Below are positions 1 to 13,445 of a DNA stretch of 64,000 nucleotides, in pieces; the stretch's first letter is position 1, and every line of letters starts with the position of its first letter. The position numbers were made by a program, and so were the translations under genes. Origin of the DNA: Sipunculus nudus (lineage: Eukaryota; Annelida; Sipuncula; Golfingiida; Sipunculidae). The stretch lies in contig CM049318.1 in the NCBI GenBank assembly GCA_026874595.1, positions 19,208,241 to 19,272,240 on the forward strand. The letters run 5' to 3'. The notes beneath the pieces are model-generated. The model was not told the origin of the DNA. It ran no database searches and worked only from the letters and a program-made list of their open reading frames with translations.

Positions 1-780
1 CATATTTCTATTGATACCCCAGTGTACAAAGACAAATACTGCATTTTTTAGGTATTTTTTCAGTATTTGATATGCTTAATGGGTAATATTAGATCATTCC
101 ATGTATAATATGGGCAGACATTTAATATTTTATTATATTATGTCTCACCTCGCATCTGATTGTTATGAGAATAACATTTATAGTTTGGAAATAAGTTTAT
201 ATTGAAAGTTATGTTATCTTTCTATGAGGAAGAACATTGACACTGAATGTTATCTGTAATAAAATTTATAACTGTTTTATGTATTGGTTGTATTGTGACA
301 TATGGGGATTCTTGCAGATAGATTTCAACCACATTTCAGTCACTTTGAGATGCACTCCCTCCCAAAATATGCATCATATTTTAATAGGACTTCATACCTA
401 TAGGGGTTGACAGTTAATTAATACTTGGGTCCCCCCCCCTTGCAGTGCAAATAATTTTGTGGTTAAGAGGGTAATGTAGTCTGTTGAAATATGTTGGATT
501 AAAATTGTTTCAAGGCAAATTACATGAACACTGATTATTTTGTGGTAAGGAAATCACAGAGCAAGTTATATTTTGTAAACATACACATGTGAAATATAAA
601 TGTGAAAGGTTTCCTTGAAATGTAACAAATTTTGATTTTAAAGTTTGACAGCTGAGAAAAGTACTCAAGCTGCCCCACAGTGCTCCCCAGAAAGAGGTTT
701 GTTCATGAGTAATGTTAACTAGCAGAAGGGTGACTAATCACTAGCAGTTAAAATAACTAGATGTGTCGGAAAGGACACGA
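1..780. other. AT-rich non-coding DNA
   Basis: No open frame of interest, RNA gene or clear repeat is visible. A run of nine C lies near 431. It ends at the boundary of the element starting near 781. Confidence 0.6.
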
Positions 781-833
781 ATGCCCCCGCCTGGTGCAAA
801 TTAGAAATATTTGTTAAATTTTGTAAAAAATAT

Positions 834-2390
834 TTAAGTTCAGGAGCTGTCATATGGTCAAAATTAGGTCATCGCGGGAAAAATGTAAACTCGATCTGTA
901 ACGGGTCATTTGATCGCAACACACCAAAAATCAGGCCAGTATCTGCAGGCATTGTGAAAAAAGTCCATACATGTGCATTTTTCATAAAAATTTCTGTTTT
1001 TAATTAAATATTCTATGTTCAGGATCTGTCATATGGTCAAAAATAGGTCAACTGGGATGAAATGTGAACTCGATCTGTAAGTGGTCATTATGCCCCCACA
1101 GATCAAACATTAGGCCAGTATCTGTCAGCATTGCATTGCGAAGCTAGAATTTTTGCCAATATAATAAGTTATAAAATTAAATTGGAGAGGTATGTACCAT
1201 GTTTCATAACAATCCACCAAATGCTTACTGAGAAATAAGCTCCTAATTTTTTTTCTATTCTAAGCTCTGTGACCTTGAAAAGTAGGTCAAGATCACCCAT
1301 CTTTGAACTTGACCAACATTTTGTAAATATGCAGTAGCACTGTAGAAATGAAGTTCCTGTGTTGAATACCTTTGGAGATATCCTGCACAAAAGGCCAAAA
1401 TTGAAAAATCTGATAAAAATTCATTAAAATATCAGAAATTGTAGGTGGTGCAACCAAAATTGTGCAGTACTTACAAACCATAATTCCCAATGATCATAGT
1501 AAATTTTGTGAAAATCCACCAAATGCTTACTGAGAAACAAGCTCCTATTTTTTTTTCTATTCTAAGCTCTGTGACCTTTAAAGTATGTCAATACCATCCA
1601 TCTTTGAACTTGAACAAGATTTTGTAAATATGCAAAAGCACTGAAGACATGAAGTTCCCGTGTTGAATACCTTTGGAGATATCCTGCACAAAAGGCCAAA
1701 ATTGAAAAATCTGATAAAAATTGATTAAAAAATCAGAAATTGCAGATGGCACTACCAAAATTGTGCAGCACGTACAGACCATCCAAATGACCATAGTAAG
1801 TTTTGTGAAAATCAACACAATGGTTCAATGGTTCCAAAGTCTGTACATGTGCACTTGTCATGAAAATTTCTATTTTTCATGAAATTTTCTATGTTAGGGC
1901 ACCATCAAACGGTCAAAAGTAGGTCAACTGGGACAAAACGCGAACTTGATCTGTAACTAGTCATTATCTGTCCACACACCAAAAATCAAGCCAGCATCTG
2001 CAGGCACTGCGGAAAAAAAGTCCGTACATGTGTATTTGTTATGAAAATTTATATTTTTCATGAAATTTTCTATGTTCAGGGGCAGTCAAACGGTCAAAAG
2101 TAGGTCAAATAGGACAAAACACAAACTCAGTCTGTAACTGGTCATTATCTGCCCAAAAACCAAAAATCAGGCCAGTATCTGCAGGCATTGTGAAAAAAAG
2201 TCTGTACATGTGTATTTGTCATGAAAATTTATATTTTTCATAAAATTTTCTATGTTTAGGAGGCGTGAAAGGATCAAAAGTAGGTCAACCGGGACAAAAC
2301 TCAAACTTGATCTGTAACTGGTCATTATATGCCCATACACCAAAAATCTGGCCAATATCTGCAGGCATTGCGAAAAAAGTCTGTACACGG
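834..2390. repeat. About 180-bp unit, five copies in two blocks
   Basis: A unit marked by the phrase GGTCAAAA(G/A)TAGGTCAA recurs starting near 834, 1014, 1891, 2071 and 2250. The spacing of about 180 bp is kept inside each block. Each copy carries CGATCTGTAAC-like, CAGGCCAGTATCTGCAGG and GTACATGTG segments. The block is interrupted between about 1140 and 1840 by a different duplicated unit. Copies differ by scattered substitutions, so the array is old. Confidence 0.8.
1200..1805. repeat. Tandem pair of a ~303-bp unit
   Basis: The sequence from about 1203 recurs from about 1506, sharing CACCAAATGCTTACTGAGAA, TTCTAAGCTCTGTGACC, TTGAATACCTTTGGAGATAT and CCAAAATTGTGCAG in the same order. The two copies lie between the 180-bp blocks of the same element. 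Confidence 0.85.
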
Positions 2391-2975
2391 TTTGATTTCG
2401 GAATGACGGAAGGACCGAATGACCGACATGGGTAAAACTATATGCCCTGGCCACTTTGTGGCGGGGGCATAAAAAATATTTAAATAACAGGTGGTTCAAC
2501 ATTTACGAGCCAGTTCAGGATGAAATTAATCATTCTCTCATTCTTATATTATCCTCTGTTATCATTAGTAACTTTGGCAAAGGATATAAATGCCTATTTC
2601 CCCATTGTTGTTTCATTGCAATACTGGTTGTTACTGATATAAACTTCCACTCCCATACAAACACACATACTCATAATATAGTAAGGTAAATTTTTGGGCA
2701 TGTATTAATCAATAAGGCTAATGGTCAATCATGCTCAGTGATAAAATACCTCTATGTCATTTATTTAATACTAGTTATTTTGGGTATCTGGTAAATAAAA
2801 TACTGGTGTCCCCATTCAAGGACTAAAGTCAATAGCTGCGCCATGTCCTCAAAGGAACTGCCCATAAAGGATTCCAAATGACCTCATTTAATATATTCTG
2901 GATCGGAACAAAGAATGCTAAACGCATCAATTGTGACACCAAGATAACAGGGCAACAGCTGCAAGGAAAGAATTT

Positions 2976-3209
2976 AATAAATGGTCCCTCTCAACATCAC
3001 AATCCCATCACAACACTAACACACAGTGATAAATCTAATAAATGGTCCCTCTCTCACCTTACCATCACAACACCTACACACAGCGATAAATTTAATAAAT
3101 GATCCCTTGCTCGCATTACCATCACAACACCAACACACAGGGATAATTAAAAGAAATGGTCCCTAACATGCTCCATCATCAAAACAACAAAGCAGAGATA
3201 AATCTAATA
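2976..3209 (+). repeat. Four tandem copies of a ~58-bp unit
   Basis: AATAAATGGTCCCT-type starts occur near 2976, 3037, 3094 and 3151. Each is followed by CCATCACAACAC and CACACAG.GATAAAT. The spacing is 57-61 bp and the last copy is degenerate. A short open frame through it is incidental. Confidence 0.8.
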
Positions 3210-6200
3210 ATTTATTGAAGTAAAGTACAATGTACCGTCGGCGCCTTATAGCTAACACCGTCTATAAGGCGAACCACCCTCTCTCTCAGCGCCACCTGCG
3301 CTGCTAATGGTCCACTAAAATATAGAGAAATCCATCCCATTCTAGGAGCAATCTTCAAAATAAAATATTCAGACATTTACACAAGATATGCATTGCTCAC
3401 CGAACAAGATACAAGAAGGGACGGGAAGAACATAGTCGTACATTAGTGTCTCATCTTTAGTAAGGTACATCATATATCTGTGATGGTAATATATATATGT
3501 TAAAGGTTATATATATATATAATGTAATGATAATGATTGCAAATGATTGCATAAAATGATTCTGTGTAACATCACCCATATGCACATTTAATGGAACATG
3601 CTAGTTACATATGACACAGTAACAGTAATATATGTACCTTGTTTATTTATATATAATATTTATATATTTATACAGTTATATGTAACTGTATGCAACAGGG
3701 GGTTTAGGAATGTATTGGACATGAGAGCATTAAAGCGTATTGGTTATAGAGACTGCATTACCCACAGTAACAGATCAAAATAATTCACCAGTCTCTGTTT
3801 ATTTATCCAACTTAAATAATGGCACCTAGGATTTTTAATCTGTTACGCATTTTACACATTTAAGTGTAAACAACATATATATAAACAATAAATTATGTAA
3901 TTAAGTGCAAATTCCGTTTCACTTGTGCAAAACTATCATATCATCAATGCCTAGTGCCATAAGCATGGATTGCCATTTACTAAACAAAACAGAAAAACCA
4001 GTTTTCATTCCTCCTCTATGGAATAATTAACCTTTGTACCAAAGTAAACATGAATTCACTAAGTTGTTTCTGATATGACCTGTTTCAGAGAGGGACAATA
4101 GAGGTCAGCACTTGTTGCATTTAACTGACTCCTGGTCCATCGGTTAATTAAACCTTGATGGCAAACAACAGCATATTCCGTATGAACAGCAACAAGAATT
4201 TTACTCTCTACATGATTCAAATAATGAGGCATGGTACCAGACTAGTTGACTACTTGTAGGACTGACACCCTGCTCTTTTTGCCCTGGTAAACTCAAGACA
4301 GATGAAGAAAAGGAAAATACCTTCAAGGCCCTCACTAACTTAAGACAAGAACAAATATCAGTCATGTGGTTAGTGCAGTGAATCCCATTATTATTTACTT
4401 GGATGACTGTGACCAATATTTCCAAATATAAACGTGCAACAATATCATCTCTGGTAGACATTATCCAAAGTTTAATACACAACACCACTTTCAAAATAAT
4501 ATAAAGTAACACAATGTAATCACAAAACATGACCATGAAATTGTCAGTATTCAATAGTTCCGACTGTATGATTGTATTATTATTAAAGACATGTTAATGA
4601 TGAATATTAAGTGAGCAGCGATCAGATTCACCAGAGATATACATCAGTTATCTCAATAAAAAAAAAATATACTTTTTTCTGGTCATCATCACTCCCTGTA
4701 TTATATATACACCTCACTTTCAAACATTTAATGTCTACGAAAATTGAAAATCCAACAGACCCCGACAAAAATACCAATACTGACAAAACGTTCCCATTTA
4801 TCAGTCAAAATACAATGTAAATGTATGCATTCAATAAAAAGTGATTATTTCCACCATAATAATCCCATTAATTATCATGACAACTTCTGCATGTCGTAAA
4901 TTTACTGAGTGCAGTTTTAAAACTGGCCTGGAGGGACCACTTTCTTACAATATGTCGACAAACGTTTAAAATATTCACGATTTAACACCAAACGCTCAAA
5001 CATGAAGGTTGCAATGAACAAGCACTTTAACATCGTCACAAACTGGGAAACCCCCAACAAGCTAACCTGTCAAACATTGAAAAATTGGTCCAAAAATGTT
5101 GCACATTGCCGATCACATCACAAAGCAAAATTGTTCAGTACCCCAACATGATGACCTTTTGTCTTTCAATAAAAGTCACATGACTTAAAATCCCATGAAT
5201 AACTCGGGTGGCTATGCATTTTACCCACAATTCTCATGCTTTGGCCAAATCTTTACTACATCCCAAAACCACAACTTTTCTGTATTTTCTCATACATATA
5301 CACAATTTTAGGTGACGAGTTAGGATCAGTGTCATATTCAAACATTAATATTCACAATATTCCTGTATCCAACAATTGTCATGCAATGAAATTAGGATAT
5401 TAAAGTTTTTCTGCTTCCTCTTTAAGACAGTGGCTCAGTCATCATTCAAATTTCATCATACAACTATGAAATCAAATCGAATTATATACTAACAACACAG
5501 TCACCAAACCAATCACATCTGCACATGAAATGGAAATGTTCACGCTACTTCATATCATAACCAAATGATTAAAATGAAAATCCCCCTGCTGTTGCTCACA
5601 AAATTCATATGTGAAATGTCACTGAATGAAGTTTTCCTTCTGCAAGTAAGTGACTTATGACTGATAGTATAGTACATCACATGGACCAATTCTGTTGTTT
5701 TAAAATTTGAAACAGCACAGGAGATTTGGGAGGAAAAATTATACTTCTGAACATTTTGGGAAAAACAATGTTAAACAATGTGCTTGTGTAAATATTTTGT
5801 GAGCAATGGCTACAGATCAGAGTGGTTCAGTACACACTGGCTACCACTTGTAATATATACACATACTGTATTTCCCCTTTTTACAGCTGCAGCAAAAAAA
5901 AAGAAAGGTATTCTTTGAATTTGTGAATTGTCATATGAACTACGTATGGTCATAAGGGCAATCTAATGACACATGATTTCAGTGGAGTAGATACTTGGTG
6001 GGGCTTATTAAGAAGGATTGGATGATACAACAACATGACAGCCACTCAGTGAGACAACTGTTGTGGATGTAACAACTGCTCTCTGGTTCGCATGTGCGGA
6101 GAAAATTGTTGGTGATTCATATATAGGTTTCTGTGGGTAGTGTTACATCCTCATGTAAAAGTCATTCCTGACACGCTTGCAAGTTTCATCTTTTATAAAG

Positions 6201-7283
6201 GCACCTGAACGCAGTCGTAAACCGCTTTCGTCTCTGCACAACTCATCACCCTGTATAAGACACTTGGCGGAGAAAAAGGTCCAGGTTGTTATTAATACTG
6301 CAACAGCAACATCATCATGCATATCTATGTACGCACAGGCAAAGCTTTGAATATTAAACACACATACACACAAGTGTATAATTATATGTATAGATCTGTG
6401 CTTCACAATGGTATTCATTAAAAAGATATTAAACTATATATACAGGGTCCTCTCTGGGGTTTTATCTAAATATGTACAAAAAATATCAACAACATCACCG
6501 TGACCTTTAACTGGTCATCTTAATCTTTGGTTTCAGTGTCTATCAAGAGAACATAATAACACATGGTAGGTGCCTCACCTGGATAAAAATGTCAAATGTG
6601 CATGTGTGTGTGTGTGTATGCATGTATACAGGAAACAAGCAGGACATTAGTTGTATATAATTATATATATCATGCCATTCACCTTTGACTAACTATAGGG
6701 GGCTTGTTTCATTTGTTTCATCCCTCCAAGTCACAAAACAAACCATGTGTCTTGTGGCCTGGTTTTAAACCTCTCACTTGCACCAGGGTTATGTCAGTAC
6801 ATTTCAGTAAGACCAACAACAGACTCAGCCTGGAGTCAAATAACAGTAATAAACACCCATGTACAAAATATTTTGTGCCTGTGAAGTACTGCTTCTCGTC
6901 TCTTACACAGACCCAGAGTGTACAAAAGGCAAAATTATACCTAACATGCACTCAATATTAAACTGTTCCTCATGTCCCTGTCTTCATGGGGAAAAAGTTA
7001 CATTACAAGATCCTAGGTAGGAATAGAACTGACCAATATCCCTGCACACACTATTTTTTAATGTAAAATTCGGATAAGTCACAAAATGCCAAATGTTAAT
7101 TAAATGTACTTTAATGAAGCAAACAAAAATTCTATTCTTCAGGTGTACTTGCAATGTACTTGGGCTCTTGTACTCAACCACTTATACATGTACTTGGCTT
7201 AAATTCTGAGTGGCCTACAGTCAAAATGAGCATGTCAGTGTGATCATTTTATTTACTCTGACACAAGAGTTCTCCAACACTAG

Positions 7284-7696
7284 GCTCCTTATGTAGCAGT
7301 TATACACTGCAGCCATCCCAGATCTCCTTTTGGGTCACCACTGCTTTGTATGGCAAGATTCCACGGGTTGGACCACTAGGGGGAGCACAGAGCGGAGAAT
7401 TGTGATCAAACAACCGAGCTTCAAAATTTTAACATGCTACCCCCTCTCTTGCTGGTCTGATTAGATCAGGACACCAGCTAGCTTTGGTCTGGTTTTTGGC
7501 TCTGTGCCTGAACTCGTTATCAGACCAACAAGAGTGCATGTCCCATGTTTAAAGTTTGGAGCTGGATGCACAATGTGATACCACACTCACATTGGTCTGA
7601 TCACACTTCTGTGCTGTGCCACCCTGATGGTGAAACCTGGATAATCTGAAAGCAAGATCCAGCAGGACTGGAGCATATAACCGCTTTATGAGGAGC
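7284..7696. mobile_element. Fold-back MITE (family A, copy 1)
   Basis: The ends form an inverted repeat: GCTCCTTATGTAGCAGTTATA at the left resembles the reverse complement of the right end (GCTCCTCATAAAGCGGTTATA). Inside, GTTTGGAGCTGGATGCACAA (near 7553) has a degenerate inverted partner near 7415-7440, so most of the 413 bp can fold into one imperfect hairpin. A related copy lies at 22963-23463. There is no coding capacity, and no clear target duplication was found. Confidence 0.75.
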
Positions 7697-8214
7697 ATAC
7701 ATCTGCACCAGATCCATTGTAAACACAGTTGAAAACCAAACTAGGTGGACTATCTAAAATGCCCAATAAATATCACAAAACTCACCTACACAGCTACAAA
7801 CAAGAACATACAGGATTTATGAGTTCCCTCAATGTGTGTATATATGTAATTTGTGTGTGTGTGCGAATGTTTACATATACTAATAATATTTTTATACCTT
7901 GTGTTTATAAAACATTCACATCGCATGTGTGCATATACATTATTTTTGTAATGTTTTCAACCAACAAAATCTATACACATTAATTATACCAATGTATTTA
8001 GTATACCAGAGTGTGGATAAATAAGCTTGCTTCCTGTGTGTACAATTAAAGTGCTTGTGTATATGTATGTACAGAGAGGTGGTGTGTGTGTGTGTTAATG
8101 CAATTTCAACATGCATTAATGACACCTAAAACAGCAGCAGTGTGTGGACCTGTGAGATATAACCAGTACCCTGATCCCAGAAGGGGTAGCATATACTGCA
8201 ATGAAGGCTGTCTG

Positions 8215-8385
8215 TCATTACAGAGGTATATGTCTTTAAGACCACCTGTCCATTGGGACCACCCCTGGGTGAACCAAAAACATCAATATTGGTTAAAACT
8301 GATCTGTCGAACAACACCACCTGTGATTTAAGACCACTTTTGGCCAGTCCAATGGGAAGTCTCATAACACAGGTTTCACTGTATG
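8215..8385 (+). mobile_element. Interspersed repeat ending AACACAGGTTTCACTGTA (family B, copy 1)
   Basis: It shares a long stretch with 8761-8950: ACCACC..TGGGTGAACC, a TTAAGACCACTTTTG segment and the end AACACAGGTTTCAC. The 3' end and the matching AGTGGAACCT start of copy 2 make a short inverted terminus. There is no coding potential. Confidence 0.7.
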
Positions 8386-8760
8386 TATGGTTATGTCTAG
8401 ACCTGCATTGCTACAACTAAAAGCACATTACCACTTTTAAAGTTTACAGCTCTAAAATATTATGGTCCTCCATATGTGATCTGGATGCAGATTCTACAAT
8501 TAACTGGTTAGAAAATATTAAATTGTAGTTCACTTGCCACTCCCCAGATGACAGCAAGGTGAAGGTCTGCAGTATCTAGCAATCTGATTGGCAGAGTGAT
8601 TGTGATTTTTTATACTGTTTTGTGAGAGTGATGGGATAATCATAACAAGTTCCCATGAATTTTAAGAAAACATTGTAAGAATCATGTTTTTTTTTGCCAA
8701 TTTAGGAGAAAACACATATTTTACTCTGCAATTTCAAAAAGAACACACAAGAATAATATA

Positions 8761-8950
8761 AAGTGGAACCTTTCTGATAGACAACCTGTCTTATAAAAGT
8801 TATAAGACATCCTGTCAATTATAACCACCCTTGGGTGAACCTAAAGCCATCAATTGGTTTACATGACCTGTCAAATAAGACCATCTGTGAATTAAGACCA
8901 CTTTTGACTGGTCCCATGGGTGGTCTCTTAACACAGGTTTCACAGTATTC
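8761..8950 (+). mobile_element. Interspersed repeat (family B, copy 2)
   Basis: This second copy, about 380 bp downstream in the same orientation, includes AAGTGGAACCT at its left end and AACACAGGTTTCACAGTATT at its right end. The ends are imperfect inverted repeats, consistent with a small non-autonomous DNA transposon. Confidence 0.7.
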
Positions 8951-9766
8951 ATTATTCTTTTTCAAGAAAATGATATTGGTACTTAACAGGCTTTGTTTGT
9001 CATTTACACCTCTCACTGCAAAAGTATTAAGATAAATAATGATTAATTAGTTATCACACTCAGTTGTTGCACAGATGTGCACTTGCACATTTATATGGCC
9101 AGGTTTCGTACCCAGAATCAAATATTACAAACTACTTACACTGCATTATCTGATTACATCTGTGGTAGAGACTAAAGGTGTGTGCATGAATTGTTTGCAA
9201 CTGATTGTATTCATGCTTAGTACACTTGTAGCATACAGATGTGGATTTTTATAGATATATTTATATATACAATGAGGATGAATCAAGATTTACTATTATA
9301 GATGTGTTTATGATATACATATCATTGTAAGAATTGTGTTATGTGTGTATTCCAATGTAAAACATTTCTTTACATAAAACAGGATCAGCCCTACAATATC
9401 AACACAAATCACTGAGCAAGGTGAATGATAGGAAATTGCGAAAGCAAAGTAATGACCCTCAGAGCATCTTTAGTGACCAAGAACAACCTCTTGCATACAG
9501 ACAGAACCCCGTTAAACTGTTAGGCCAACGTAAAAAGAACACACACTTTAACGCCTCCACCACAACTCCTGAGGCCTGTCTGTGAAAACCCTGAGCTGCT
9601 GCTAAAGATCGGCAGAACTCTGATTGGTCAGTTCTAAATAAACTCATGCATGCTTTTTAAAATTCCATGCTGACAACAAATGTTCTTGTGGATCAGTCAC
9701 AGAAAAAGCTCATTTGTTCACTGGCCAATGAGGGTCCTCTGAATGACATTTCTTAACTTGACTTAC

Positions 9767-9948
9767 TCCACTGTAACCTCGAAATAATGATTGCTAACGG
9801 GACCTCAATAAAGAGGTAATATTGTCAGGTGGTCATCTGAGCGAGGTCTGATATCAAGAGCAAAAAATAGTTCAGACCGTGAAAAGGTGGTCGTTATTTT
9901 GCAGTGGTCATTAAACTGAGGGGGTCATTAAAGGAGGTTTTACTGTAT
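9767..9948. mobile_element. Short MITE with CAGTRAAACCTC-like ends
   Basis: The left end CCACTGTAACCTC and the right end GAGGTTTTACTGTA are imperfect inverted repeats around about 180 bp. The inside has repeated GGTCATT and GGTGGTC words. A fragment with related text (TACAGTAGAGCC) occurs near 13705. The family resembles, in general style, other terminal CAGTAAAACCTC repeats of invertebrates; the transposase superfamily is unknown. Confidence 0.6.
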
Positions 9949-10155
9949 TTCAACATAAATAATGTGACTGGAAATGGTACTTAAGGCACCTACGTGCAAT
10001 ATATTTGTTCAAATCAATCAATATAAATTAACCCCCATCTAATAAATCATTTCTGCAAAAGAAGCCACTGGTACTTAATCAGTCACAGATAACCATCTGC
10101 AAGCAGTTCATCACTGACCCAGCCATCACATTTTATAATGTTTATGTTAATACTG

Positions 10156-10396
10156 TGTTAACTTCATATCTGCATATTCATGTAATCACATGACCTGCAA
10201 ACATGAATATGCATGAAGTTACCAATACTGGAATTTCAGCTTTTGTGAACTGCTGTAACTGCAGCTGGTAGAACGGTTAGGATTCCCTGCCACCATTTTG
10301 CTCTTTATGGATCATTAGTTAAGACTGGTTCCCTGCCAATATTTCTCTTCAAAAGAGATATACTTGGCTATAATGAGTCAGGAACCAGTCCACTTT
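10156..10396. repeat. Two adjacent imperfect hairpins
   Basis: The first hairpin pairs TTAACTTCATATCTGCATAT (10158 on) with ATGAATATGCATGAAGTTAC (10203 on). The second pairs AAGACTGGTTCCCTG (about 10322) with GTCAGGAACCAGTCC (about 10378). Both could form in DNA or RNA. They may be remnants of small inverted-repeat elements. Confidence 0.5.
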
Positions 10397-11934
10397 CTAT
10401 TGATTTTAACAGCTGAAAAATAAAAATAACTCTGGCATTAGTTTGATCTTGAATCATGATCAATATTATAGTGATGTGCTGTGATATAAAATTAGACATT
10501 ACTTGTTTTTGTTCACTAACTTCCTTTATTTGTTAAAAAAATAACCTAACAACCAATCTTCCCTCTCATACATAAGTGCCACCAAAGTCTGTTCAGTGCT
10601 AAGCTGTCAGTCAGCACCTGTACATTAAAATAATCGGTCACGTACAATATAACCTTTCTATTACAGTCAGCTGCCGAATACCTGGTTCTTCAATCCCCTG
10701 TTTCAGGGAGACAACCCATAGTGTTTGTAATAGAGAGAAGTCCTTTTCACTATTTCATTGAGAAATTTTCTAATTGTGGATTTCAAATTTCTGTTTGTAT
10801 GCATTCACCGGCCTAGATTATTATTTTCATGATATTAGCCTATTGACTATTTGAAATATACAATTCCATAACTTTGTGAATACACAAGCAGAAAAAAGTA
10901 CCATACAAAGGAGAAAATACACTGCATTGTGTGTAGTATGTGTGTGTTAGGGATGGACTCAGGGTGCAGCAATGGGGGTTAGGTGTTTAACGCCCTACTT
11001 ATTTACCAGAAGGGTTTTTCCATAATCTAAAACCCCTTTCCTGGAGTTATAAACCTCTCTGTGTCATGATCCCTTGGTGTTTACGGTATTAAACCCCTCC
11101 ATTCACAAATCCTGGATCTGCCCCGTGTGTATTTTTGTATAGGATCACAGGCTGAAATATGGAGTGCTGTGGTGTCTTGCTGTTACAAATATGTGCTGTC
11201 CATGCCACTGATAGTAAAATATGTCATCTTTTACAAAATACTGTTGCAGGAAACAAACTGAGAAGGTGAAGGTAAAACAGGTACAGAAACAACAATACAA
11301 TGCCCATGGCGGCTAACGACACTACATAACACAAGCTTACAAGATTCAACAACTGAAAAATAAAGCGTATACACAAACTATACACAGCTGTACAGGGGGA
11401 CCCGTCATGGTCGCTGTAAAACAAGTCAAGAAATGATGATTGATGATGCATGTCATGTTAAACGAACACCTGTACAACAGTACGAGTCTTTACACTGCAT
11501 ACCAATGATATCTGTACTTTATGATAGAGTGCACCATCTAAGGTGCACAGTGCACAATTAAATGTGCACTCTCCAACCCCCCACTACTCTACACAGAGTG
11601 CCTTAAACAATACACAACTGAGTGCACGTCTTCAAGCACAAGCTGTCCTTCTATACAGCATATGTACAACAACTGTACAATCAGTACCACTGCCCGGCTG
11701 TTTATGATGTGTAACATTAGATGTTTGTACATTACTGTCAAAAGAAAGGAAAAATAAATCTGGTTATCATCGCGTGGCACCGGGCGTTACAGTACATGTA
11801 TGTGTATATACATGTATTATACTCTAATATAATATAAGAAAATAAAGCGCCGCATCAGAATGCTGCCCAGTCACACACAAAACACATCCTATCCACATTC
11901 TGTGAATGAAAAAATATCAGAATTGTAACATATA

Positions 11935-12245
11935 CAGTGAGTAGGTAGCGAGTAGTTCTTTAATCAGTGAGCAGCTAATGAATGGCTACAAAACCAGTAA
12001 AACATGTTTATCCTAACTGAACAGCTAGCTACTCATCCTTTTCTCTTTGAATGAGTACATATCATACCACTGAGTAGCTAATGCAGAACTACTGGCAACT
12101 GCTCCAGGTAATGGCACAAGTATAAGAGAACCGCTACAAAGTAGCTGCTCAAATAATGAAGACCCAATGTCTGAAGAGCAGCTACTCACTATTTACTAAA
12201 TTACCGGTAAATTGCTACAGAATAAGATGAAAATGAGTAGCTGGT
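11935..12245. repeat. Cluster of GAGTAGCTA / TAGCTACTC words
   Basis: At least seven variants of GAG(T/C)AGCTA occur in both orientations in about 310 bp (near 11939, 11969, 12026, 12072, 12138, 12176 and 12235). There is no constant period. It could be a decayed palindromic minisatellite or a binding-site cluster; nothing here decides. Confidence 0.5.
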
Positions 12246-13129
12246 CATATGAGCTTGGTTAGTAGATATCATATACACGACTAATCATACAAACAGGGGG
12301 CCTTTTTGTAATATATTGAAACTGGAAAACCATGATCAATGACAATGAAAGGCAACTACATAAGATGGTTCCTTTACTCGATGTGACATGATATTTGTCT
12401 CGGTTCTTTGTCATTTCCTTGCAAATTAGTGTAAACAACGTCCACCAGAGGTCACTACTGGTACTACTTGGAAGTCCACAAAACTTATACTTGGCTAAGA
12501 CAATGATGGTCAAATAAACATGATCTGATGGATTAAGACTCAACAACATACAATCCCTTTGATAGTGGCTTTGTTTTCACATAAACTGACTGAGCTCAGT
12601 AGACAAGTGGAGACCTCTGGTGGGTGCAAGCAGAGATCTGTTATGCCTGGAATGACCTTCAAGGGAGAAAACACATCAATCACAAGGATTAATCATACTT
12701 GCAGACCATTTGGACTGTTAGGCCTTGTACTTTGACCTTTACATCAAGACTTTCATTGTTACCTGTTGTGCTACTGATCTGAAATTTGTTGCAGATCAAA
12801 CCAAGTTAAAAATACTTATTTGCACAAATGCCAGTAAATAAAAGAAGTTTGGCTGGAACAACAACTGAGACAAGAGAAATTAAGCATTTAAGATATTTAA
12901 TGAATAAAAACCTTCAACTTTTTAGAACTGATCATCTTTGGCAATTTGTTCAAATTTGATAAGAAGAGAATACTGCTCTGAATATAGTCCTATGTACTTG
13001 GTATACTTGGTACTTGACAGACCATCCTGAGACCTTAAACCTTCACATATATGTCTTCAAACATGACATCCTTTTTGAGACATACTTTGTGCATGTTATA
13101 CTTTCATGAACCCAGCTAAAAAATCACTC

Positions 13130-13445
13130 CCTGTCACATGACATACTCCAGTGACACTAGAAGCTAAATGTGACATGCTGGCACTTGAGTAGCTCCTGTC
13201 ACATTGTTTTCTCTGGGACCATTTTTGCCACATGAGCTCTTGTGAGACCAAAACCTTCAAATGACATGATTTCCTGTAACAAGATGACATCATGTGAAGT
13301 CACATGACCTGCTACAAGGCAATCTACTGTCAAAATGTGAGAGAAAACCATGAAACTAGCAACCACTGCATGCTGAACATGTCACATGATCACCTGCTAT
13401 CACATGACACAAGGTCACATGACCAGCTGCTATCACATGACTCTT
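13130..13445. repeat. Cluster of TCACATGA words
   Basis: TCACATGA occurs near 13134, 13299, 13380, 13400, 13412 and 13433, with more CACATGA or ACATGA half-matches between. The word contains the CACATG E-box core and resembles the M-box bound by MITF/TFE-type bHLH-ZIP factors. The surrounding CCTGCTATCACATGAC phrase also repeats, so a degenerate tandem repeat is an equally good reading. Confidence 0.5.

Larger units (their letters stand above)
781..2470. mobile_element. Non-autonomous element with ATGCCCCCGCC inverted ends
   Basis: The left end reads ATGCCCCCGCC at 781-791, and the right end is its reverse complement (GGCGGGGGCAT, 2460-2470). The right end also forms its own imperfect hairpin: ATGCCCTGG near 2442 against the GC-rich end. 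The inside is built from two repeat units, listed separately, and has no coding potential. Just inside the right end lies a GA/CCGA-rich piece (GACGGAAGGACCGAATGACC). Elements ending in a similar GC-rich GGCGGGGGCAT are, to my recollection, frequent in marine invertebrate genomes. No target duplication is obvious. Confidence 0.65.
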
